This document shows, piece by piece, positions 55,312 to 62,750 of a stretch of DNA of 62,750 nucleotides (positions are counted from its first letter, which is position 1; each line of letters starts with the position of its first letter). The notes under the pieces were generated by a model. That model was not told the DNA's origin, ran no database searches, and was given only the letters and a program-made list of their open reading frames with translations. The stretch is from Rhizoclosmatium globosum. Lineage: Eukaryota; Chytridiomycota; Chytridiomycetes; Chytridiales; Chytriomycetaceae. The DNA lies in contig MCGO01000217.1 in assembly GCA_002104985.1 (NCBI GenBank), forward strand, positions 1 to 62,750, given 5' to 3'. The position numbers were made by a program, and so were the translations under genes.

Positions 55312-56394
55312 ATGACCCTTGATCGTTCTACCCGCATTGCCTTCATTGGGGAGGTATTAATGCTATTTGTATTTGTAAGAACATTCATCTAACGTTGTTG
55401 GATGGGTGAACAGGCCAAATGGCTCGTGCCATGATTGGAGGACTCACAGCTGCCGGCCACCCAACCAGCAACATTTTTGTCGCCGAGCCATTCCAAGTAA
55501 GCTTACTTTAAGTAAGAAGTAAGAAGCCCAGCTAAGCCAAGGACAGGGCGCCTTGGACGCAGTTCAGCGTCGTTTGCGGGCGTGTCGACGTCGACGGACA
55601 ACACGCTCGCCGTCAACTTCAACGGCCTCGGCGCACACGTTGTTGTTCTCGCCGTGAAGCCTCAGGTGCTCAAGGGCGTTGCCGAGGGCCTTGCTCACTC
55701 CCTCAAAACACACAAGTCTGTCGTCGTTTCAATTGCCGCGGGAATCAGAATTAAGGACTTGGCGCGCTGGCTCGATTGGAACACATCGTGCGTGTCATGC
55801 CAAACACTCCGGCTTTGGTCAACGAAGGCGCGAGTGGTCTCTATGCGGATGAATCTTGCACACAACAGCAGAAGGACTTGGCCTTTGCCATTGCGGGTTC
55901 TTTCTCAAAGATGGCTTACTGGGTGGAGAAGGAGGTTCTCTTGGATGTGGTCACGGGTGTGTCTGGTACGTCCTATCTCTGTTATCGCCAACAATACGGT
56001 AATCTAATAATTTGCTGGATAAACAGGATCTGGACCAGCTTACTTCTTCTACCTTCTCGTGAGCACTTGCCATACTCGTTGGCATCAGAATTAAACTTAT
56101 CACTACAGGAAGCCATGGAGAATGCTGCAGTTGAGCTTGGAATGCCTCGTGAGGTCGCTCGTGGATTGGCTGCCCAAACTTGTTTGGGTGCTGGAAAGAT
56201 GGCTTTGGCTCAATTGGAGACTGACCCTGCTTCCTCAGAAAGAACGTGACTTCTCCAAAAGGAACACCGAAGCTGGAATTAAAGTCTTTGATGACTTGAA
56301 TGCAAAGAAGATTATGCAAGATGTCGTTATTGCGGCCACCAAAAGAGCTGATGAGTTGGGTGACATTCTTGGAAGCCAGGTTCGTGATTTTTGA
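55312..56394 (+). CDS. PRO3: Pyrroline-5-carboxylate reductase
   Basis: The last step of proline synthesis, reducing pyrroline-5-carboxylate with NAD(P)H. The start chosen is ATG 55312 (MTLDRSTRIAFIG); ATG 55258 in the same frame adds 18 residues. The dinucleotide site GGGQMARAMIGGLTAAGHP spans the first intron and needs one G in the run near 55347. Then follow DAVQRRFAGVSTSTDN, VVLAVKPQVLKGVAEG, RVMPNTPALVNEGASGL, the signature SGPAYFFYLLEAMENAAVEL and GMPREVARGLAAQTCLG, and the tail TSPKGTTEAGIKVFDDLNAK to 56394. Other missing bases lie near 55770 (RWLD/LEHIVRVMP) and twice near 56235-56265. About 290 residues, normal. It is divergent from the ABHD13-like gene over 100-154 bp. Confidence 0.93.
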
Positions 56395-56537
56395 AAGTTT
56401 GAATTGTTCTCAAAGTCGTTTAGTAGGGAAGTGTTTCTGGAAGTTGTAGTTTTGATGACAGTAGCATCCTTAATAAACCCGTTGTCTCCCGCCATCCCAT
56501 ATTCCGCGAAACTCATTTGGCTATGAGAATACTTTAT

Positions 56538-57393
56538 TCACTTGCGACCTACGCGCTCCAAATATGCGTCCCAACCAGCTTTCTGGTAAACCTTGGCGTT
56601 CTCTACAAGGTCGCCACTTCCATAGATACCTCTACCAACAATAATCACATCGCATCCGCACTCAAGCACAACTTCACGAGGAGTCCTATATTGTTGCCCC
56701 AATCCATCACCCTTAGATCCCAATTGGACTCCAGGAGTCATATAAATGAAATCTTCCTCCTCCCCAGTCTCATTTGGAATCAATCCCTCCAATCTACGCT
56801 GTCCAATAAATCCAACACAAAAGTCCTTGTTACGACGAGCGATACGAAGGCCTCCAAGGTGTACTCTCCAGTAGCAAGAGAACCCATTGACGACATTTCC
56901 GCCAAGAGAAGCAAACACCGTTGCAGAGGAACACCGACTTCCGCAAGTCCTTTTACGATTCCTTCTCCAGGCACGATATGGGCGTTCGTAATGTGGGCCC
57001 AGGATGCAATCTTGTGTACACCAGACGAGTACTGCAACTTGACTGTGTTTCCGATATCGGCAAACTTGCGGTCTTCAAAGATCAAAAAGTCGTGTTTGTC
57101 TGCGAGACGGGTGAGTTGGACGGCAGTGTCGGCGTCAAAGTCGGAAAGGATGTCAATGTGGGTTTTGAGGACGACAATGTAAGGACCGATTGCTTCTGTG
57201 ATGCGGAGGAGTTCGGCCTTGGTGGTCTGAAGAATGTTAGTTGATGTCTGATTGGTTCAAATCAGATTGCAACATACCACATCCACAGAAGCACTGAGGT
57301 TGGATTGCTTACGCTCCATGAGCTCAAACAGTCTCTTGGCACTAGGATTCTTGTGGAGGGCAGCTCGTCGGCGTAAGTCTTCAAATGAGACAT
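56538..57393 (-). CDS. URA3: Orotidine 5-prime-phosphate decarboxylase
   Basis: The final step of UMP synthesis, as a single-domain enzyme in the fungal manner (animals and plants fuse it to OPRT). ATG 57393 begins MSHLKTYA, then [28 protein letters not shown] and, after an intron, [20 protein letters not shown] and [13 protein letters not shown]. The catalytic signature is [20 protein letters not shown]. Later come [56 protein letters not shown] and [13 protein letters not shown]. It ends ERVGRK at 56538, about 270 residues. Single missing bases lie near 57372 (TYA/RAAL) and 56855 (LEA/LRIARRN), both in short runs. Confidence 0.94.
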
Positions 57394-57512
57394 GATGAGA
57401 TTTCGGGGAAGGTTTTGGATGTCAAAGATGAAAAAGGAAATAAATTATACAATAAAGGTTTTATTCAGGAACGAATAGCGAACAAACACACGCTCAAAGC
57501 ACAGTCAGGGAT

Positions 57513-58843
57513 TTAGTACTTGTAGTCCTTGACATACAAAGACTCAGATCCAGTTCCGGCAGCAGAGCCGGCGTACTTTCCAACACAGGCCTCAGAGTTG
57601 GCCTTGGCTCGAAGCAAGAGAGCAGCCTGAGCAGCCTTCACGTTTTCCTTCTTTCCAGCCCAAGTCTTGATGACAGTAGCCTGGAGAGCGCGTCCATATG
57701 AGAAAGTGAGAGCCCATGGCTTTGGTCCAGGGAACTTGTTGATCTCGTTCAAGTGGATAGTAGCCTCCTCCTCAGACTGACCACCAGACAAGAAAGTAAC
57801 TCCTGGAACAGCTGGTGGAACAGTGCGTCTCAAGACAGTAGCAGTAGCTCACCAATCTGGGCTGGGGAATACTTGGTCTTGCAGTCTTGTCCTGGGCAGA
57901 CCATGTTTGGCTTCAAGAGGGTACCCTCGAGGAAAATGTGGTGGAGGGAAAGAGCCTTGTAGACGTGGGCAATCACGTCTTCAGTAACCTGGACGGCCTT
58001 GGCAAGGTCGTGGTCTCCATCCATGAGAATCTCTGGCTCGACGATTGGGACGAGACCTTGGGATTGGCAGATGGCGGCGTAACGGGCGAGAACGTTGGCA
58101 TTCTCTTCCATGGCGAGTTGAGTTGGGCATCCGTTTCCAATCTTAAGGACACACGCCACTTGGCAAATCGGGCTCCAGCTTTGTAGTATTTGGCACTGTG
58201 TTTTTAAACGGTTTTTGGTTGGTAGTCTATGGTTGTTTTGCAGGATTCTGTCAAAAATACGAACCATCGTTCAGCCATTCCATCGAGACCTTGAGTGTAG
58301 TTTCTCCGTCGGTTCCTGGAAGAACAACGACTCCCATGTCACTGCAATGAGAGAAAGGGGTGAGCCATGAGGTTGACAATATGATATCGGAAATACTCGG
58401 GACTCACGTCTTAATTCCAACGTAAATGCCCTGCTCACGAAGAACGTCAGCGAATGGCTTTCCAGTAGCATCCTTCTGGAAGAGGGTCTCCTCGTACAAG
58501 ATGACACCTCCGATGTAGTTCTTGAGCTCTGGAATGTTGATGAGAATCGAAGTGGCGCACAGCAACAAAACACAACTAACCTGGACCAGCAGAGAACAAG
58601 AGTTCACGGTAGCACGTCTGTTTTCCTCAACGTTGTCGAGACTGATGGCGGCAAATCGCTTTCCTTTTTAACGAGTAGGGTTTTCAGTTTTGAGTTATGA
58701 AAGTGGGATAGGTATAAAAGCTTACCAATGGTTCCAGTGGATTCATCGGCGGCCAAGATTCCTTTACCAGCAGCAACGATAGCAGCAGCAGTTTGGGCAA
58801 GTTCGGCCTTGAAGTGGGCAGGGGCAGCGCATTGAGTAGCCAT
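57513..58843 (-). CDS. Class I (Schiff-base) fructose-bisphosphate aldolase
   Basis: Cleaves fructose-1,6-bisphosphate in glycolysis without a metal. ATG 58843 begins [20 protein letters not shown]. The family is unmistakable: [79 protein letters not shown], the Schiff-base lysine in [33 protein letters not shown] and [14 protein letters not shown]. The C-terminus ends in Tyr (VKDYKY), the mobile catalytic residue of the animal-type enzyme. About 370 residues, normal. About four single bases are missing (near 57838, 58158, 58245 and 58605), each between conserved segments. Fungi usually rely only on the class II enzyme, which this genome also has 1.3 kb away at 60128-61391. Confidence 0.95.
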
Positions 58844-59221
58844 TTTTGGAAGTGTTTTTTGACACCCGACTTTTGGAGGAGGCGGCTTTATATTGACCGT
58901 ATTCCCTCGCGAACAACATATCTCACGTATCCGAGTTACATATCCCAGATTATTTTGAAGATTTATTTAAGAATCTGACGAAATAGTAACTAAGGGGACA
59001 AGAGCCCTTGTGTTACCCTGGAACGGTGTAGCTTTCGGATGTTTCAGGAAAGGGATTCCGGCTCGCGTCCAATGATCCGGATTATTCCGTCATACAATGC
59101 ACATGTCATGTGGCACTGAATAATGTGAGAGCGTTAGTGGCATGGAGCCTGAAAGGAGGAAAGGCAAAAATGGTGCAAAAATGGAGTCCTCATTTGCAGC
59201 CCTTCCCTCTCGCCGTCACAT

Positions 59222-59946
59222 TTGGCACAAGTCACATCCTTACTCTATGCACACCAAATGCAACTGGCAGGAATCACAGTGGCAAGCCTGGTTCTTGCAA
59301 GTACGACTGAGGCGGGACTCCTCGTGCTCCCTCTTCTTCTATTCCTTGCTCGCACTTCCCACAGCCTTGCCTTGAGAGTAGTCCTTGTTGTTGGTGTTGC
59401 CCTTGGATTGAGCGGGACAGTTGGCGGTGTCTTCAGTGGATTGCTTATCACATTTGCATCTGTTGCGCCAATGTTTGTGAGTCGCAAAGTGTTTGTTTTT
59501 GTTTGGGTTGTTTGGTGGCGCGTTGTATCTATTGTATCGCCATTTGTAACGTGGGGCTCATGGGTCTACGCTGCGAATTCTGGCACGCAATGGATCACCC
59601 GTCTCTCTTTCCCTCTTCACACTTCATCGATCTTGTTCTGAGTCCGGCTGGAATCTGGGACGTGTCCGTTGGTCTTGTGCACATGAAAATGGCAGCGCAA
59701 CGTGCTGTGGAAAATGGGTTTGGTATTTTACGATGTGACTCCAAAGAAGGTGTTTCTGGATACATTGATCCCACAGGACGCGTTCAGACTCAATTCAGAG
59801 GAAGTGAAATGGCTGAAAGTTTTGCTTTGACTGTTGGGTTTCCCAAAGAAAGAAGAAAGGAGGTGTTGGCTATGGATATTGATTGTGTTATTTTTGGGTG
59901 GCTTGTTGGACTGCATTTGGTGTCTGGGAAAGTGATCCTGAAGTGA
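59222..59946 (+). pseudogene. Fragment like apolipoprotein N-acyltransferase (Lnt, nitrilase superfamily)
   Basis: The N-terminal piece is all membrane helices (AGLLVLPLLLFLA, VVLVVGVALGLSGTVGGVFS). A second piece in another frame (59640-59946) reads VHMKMAAQRAVENGFGILRC, DSKEGVSGYIDPTGRVQ and SFALTVGFPKERRKEVL. The A-x-x-R-A-x-E-N-G-x-x-x-L-R ... G-S-x-x-I-D-P-x-G-R pattern is the C-terminal part of the Lnt-type nitrilase domain. Bacterial Lnt is about 500 residues; here at most 240 remain, and the central Glu-Lys-Cys catalytic region is not seen. It may be a decayed gene, or an intron-split gene that could not be assembled. Lnt-like proteins occur patchily in eukaryotes, so transfer from bacteria is possible but unproven. 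Confidence 0.5.
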
Positions 59947-60127
59947 AAGAGTTGGTGGAGCATGGAAGAATCGTGTATTGAGATTTGTTCGCAATTTCGA
60001 GGATGATGATCAAGTGTTGGCACTCATGCATCTGATTTAAATCTCGAAAATAAACAAAACTGCAGTACAAACAAATTACGCGATGTTTATTGGGAATGAA
60101 ACAGAGACAGAAATGCATCTCAAGCTT

Positions 60128-61391
60128 TTACAAAACGTTGACACCGTTCAAGTTGGCGAAAGCCTCCTTGAGACGAACAATCATAGTCTCCTCAGACTTA
60201 CGAACCCAGACACGTGGGTCGTAGTACTTCTTGTTTGGCTTCTCCTCACCCTCTGGGTTACCAATCTGTCCCTGGAGGTATCCCTTCTTCTCCTCGTAGA
60301 AGACTCTCAAACCGTTCCAGTAAGCCCATTGAGTGTCAGTGTCAATGTTCATCTTGACAACTCCAGCAGAAACGGCAGTCTGGATCTGCTGCTCAGTAGA
60401 ACCTGATCCACCGTGGAAGACAAAGAAGACTGGCTTGGTGTCGGCAATCTTAAGCTGCTCAGTAACGTGGGTTTGGAATCCAGCCAAGAGCTCTGGATGG
60501 AGCTTGACGTTTCCTGGCTTGTAGACTCCGTGAACGTTACCGAAGGCAGCAGCGATAGTGAAGCGTGGGGAAACCTCGGAAAGCTCCTTGTGGGCGTAGA
60601 GGATGTCCTGTGGCTGGGAGTAGAGGGCAGCGTTGTCGACGGCAGAGTTGTCGACTCCGTCCTCCTCTCCTCCAGTGATACCGAGCTCAATCTCGAGGTA
60701 CAAGTTGATGGCAGCCATACGCTTCAAGTACTCCTTTGAGATGTGGACGTTCTCCTCGAGTGGCTCCTCAGAGAGATCGAGCATGTGGGAGGAGAAAAGT
60801 GGCTCGCCGTGGAGCTATGGTTATAAATTCATCAGTATTTTGTTTGGGGACGAGTTTATCATACCTTGAAGTACTCCTCATCAGCAGCGAGCATACCATC
60901 GAACCAGCCGAGCAACTTCTTGGCACAGTGGTCAGAGTGCAAGATGACTGGAACTCTGCAAACCAAGATAAATTAGCGAAAAGTTGGAGGAGCTGGTAGA
61001 TAAGCAAAATCACCCCCTTACCCGTAGTGCTTAGCCATCAAACGGACGTGGTGAGCACCGGCAATGGCACCGGCAATAGAAGCGGCATCGTTCTTGTTGG
61101 AGATACCCTTTCCAGCGTAAAAAGCAGCACCTCCGTGAGAGAACTGAATAACGACTGGAGACTTGATCTCACGGGCAGCCTCAAGGACGGCGTTGACGGT
61201 TGAGGAAGAGGTACAGTTGACAGCTAGACGAAATTGTAAGTTTATAATGTGATCACACAGTTGCTTGAGTGTTGAGTATTAGTTTTACCTGGGATGGCAA
61301 ATCCGTGGTCTTGAGCGTATTGGAAGACCTTGGTAACGTCGTCACCAGTGATAACTCCTGGCTTGACAAGGGAAAGAATTCCTGAGGACAT
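60128..61391 (-). CDS. FBA1: Class II (zinc) fructose-bisphosphate aldolase
   Basis: The usual fungal glycolytic aldolase, zinc-dependent. ATG 61391 begins MSSGILSLVKPGVITGDDVT, continues FQYAQDHGFAIP and over introns to AVNCTSSSTVNAVLEAAREI, VVIQFSHGGAAFYAGKG and VPVILHSDHCAKKLLGWFDG (zinc His and catalytic Asp). Then follow FSSHMLDLSEEPLEENVHIS, IELGITGGEEDGVDNS, FTIAAAFGNVHGVYKPGNVK, PVFFVFHGGSGSTEQQI, VVKMNIDTDTQWAYW and a terminus NLNGVNVL at 60128. About 360 residues, normal. Four introns. No frame damage at all, in contrast to the class I gene beside it. Confidence 0.97.
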
Positions 61392-61504
61392 GATGTGTGT
61401 TTTTGTTGGGTGTTTTGTTGAGAAACGAAAACGTGCTGTGAGGCATATTTGTCTCCCAAAATCTGAGTCATCGATAAGGATAACAGAATATCAAAATGAC
61501 GCAT

Positions 61505-62750
61505 TTATTGCAGTTCTTCTGTGAAATTCGAGGGATAGAATCCTTTTCGTAAGTGACCATTATCCGTAACAACGGCTTCGTTCCAGCTGTGGTGGAATGT
61601 CAAATTTCGGCAAGATCGGAACCAATCGGAACTTCAAAAAAACGGCTTACCCATCTTCGTATGTCGCGATCACAGGTAAGATTTGCCCGGCATGGATAGT
61701 TAATTCTTCAAATCGCTCTGCTGTGTAGTTGTGGGTCACCATCACTAACTCCAATGGTCAGATAGATAAGGAAACCCCATACGGCATTACCTTGAAACAG
61801 GACCTGGATATGCTCCGGAACATCAAAAGGGTCATATTCAAATACTTGTTGATCATCTTCTGAGCAGTTTTCAGGCGAGCTGCAAATGACAGCCTCAACA
61901 CGACTCTCCTTCTCTTCCACTGCGTCGGATAAATTTTGGCCTGAGCGAGATTGATTACTATTCGGTTCTTGAGTTTTATGTAGGCCAAAGAATCCAGCTA
62001 TTGAGTTTACTGCCCACTTTCCGATACTGGTATTGTTGGATTCCAATTCTTGTTTTGGTTCAGTGACAACTTCTGTTGTTTGTAATTGAGGTCTATATTC
62101 TGAAATAGAATGTATATGCGATTTGGCTGAATCGACTCTTTTAAAAGGCAGTGCATCTAGCGGTCGAAGTGATGATCCGGTGTAAAAGTTGACATATTCA
62201 AGGGGAGCAGGGGGCGACGATCCAGTGGAACAAGATTCAATAAGTATGTTCAAGTCTTTTTGAAGGTCGCATGATTCAAGAGAAACTCTTAGTCGCTCAT
62301 AAGACTATTGCTTAAGTTACTATTGTTTGGAACAACGATTCCATACCTCATCGTTAGAAACACAAACGGAAGACATGATATTTGCATAAGTCCACAGTCG
62401 CGTGTAAAAGAATTCAAATCGTTCTTCTTCGAGCTTTTGACATTCTCGACATGTAATGGCAAAATCTTCCTGCCACGTTTTTTGGATCTCATTGTGCTGT
62501 TCCACGAGTGACAAATATTCGATATCGTAATGCTTAGCTTGTTCCTGACACTTTTTGACTTTGGCCTTGACCTATCGAAGTTTAATTAGATGCAAGTGTT
62601 GAAGGGAGGGAATCCAACCTTCTCTAAATCCGCTGGAGGCAGTCCCGGTTTCTGAAACATCAAGTGGTTGACCTCCTGGCACTTTGAAATGTACTTTTCG
62701 CGGGCTTTATTGGCGGCTGTGTATGTGGCTGATCATCTTTAAGTTGTCTG
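61505..62750 (-). CDS. F-BAR and SH3 domain protein, 5-prime end outside window
   Basis: Only the C-terminal part is present. The F-BAR helices are clear: HYDIEYLSLVEQHNEIQKTW, CQKLEEERFEFFYTRLWTYA, NIMSSVCVSNDE, then LRVSLESCDLQKDLNILIES. A Ser/Gln-rich linker (EYDPFDVPEHIQVLFQ) leads over two short introns to an SH3 domain (VTHNYTAERFEELTIHAGQI, ATYEDGWNEAVV, GFYPSNFTEEL) ending at 61505. F-BAR/SH3 proteins of the Cdc15/Hof1/PACSIN type link membrane curvature to actin in cytokinesis and endocytosis. More than 330 residues are visible. The SH3 domain has one Trp where most have WW at the specificity site. The gene continues beyond 62750. Confidence 0.85.

Noticed and set aside
60413..60739. 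A plus-strand frame of 108 codons
   Set aside because: It is antisense to the class II aldolase exon, which is strongly conserved and intact.

Overview
This is nuclear DNA of a compact, intron-rich eukaryote, most likely a zoosporic early-diverging fungus such as a chytrid (inference). Fungal marks are a VTC4 polyphosphate polymerase, a free-standing orotidine decarboxylase, a class II aldolase, a Dcp2 with leucine-rich tail motifs and a Prb1-like protease. They sit beside genes rare in or missing from yeasts and moulds: a CYRI/FAM49 protein, a coiled-coil class III cyclase and an animal-type class I aldolase. Introns are mostly 45-65 nt GT-AG; one is GC-AG. Intergenic gaps are often under 200 bp, and several head-to-head pairs are under 60 bp apart.

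Layout. 0.6-5.7 kb: an orphan gene, tRNA-Leu(AAG), a GPI-anchored binding-protein-like surface protein and a damaged secreted protein gene. 5.8-11.1 kb: VTC4, GDP-mannose pyrophosphorylase, and a BAR-like plus SANT reading frame. 11.1-12.6 kb: a gene-free stretch with three diverged copies of a repeat cored by GC-rich palindromes. 12.6-18.9 kb, all minus strand: CYRI, Slx9, Nop2 and Msp1. 18.9-23.1 kb: an SDR, a small orphan, nitronate monooxygenase and nicotinate phosphoribosyltransferase. 23.8-29.5 kb: a zinc-finger gene, a 0.11 kb direct repeat, the cyclase and a metallo-hydrolase-like gene. 29.5-33.8 kb: an AT-rich island with two MITE-like elements and an orphan gene. 33.8-38.7 kb: subtilase, glutamate decarboxylase, bestrophin-like channel. 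38.8-46.2 kb: a multidomain kinase (ubiquitin-fold/RA domains, PH, AGC kinase), a seven-helix receptor, and a second protein homologous to the kinase N-terminus. 46.3-62.7 kb: quinone reductase, RGG protein, Dcp2, mitochondrial-type orphan, DUF262 protein, ABHD13-like hydrolase, pyrroline-5-carboxylate reductase, orotidine decarboxylase, class I aldolase, an Lnt-like fragment, class II aldolase, and an F-BAR/SH3 protein cut by the window edge.

The best candidates for something undescribed are the kinase/receptor/kinase-like-adaptor cluster, the adjacent class I and class II aldolases, the cyclase whose catalytic domain keeps its metal-binding aspartates but appears to lack the usual Asn/Arg pair, and the eukaryotic DUF262 gene.

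A caution applies throughout. More than half of the conserved genes need one or more single-base insertions to restore the frame, nearly always at short homopolymers or doublets. This looks like uncorrected deletion error in the assembly, not biology. Such genes are therefore annotated as functional over their full span, and only cases with other kinds of damage are called pseudogenes.
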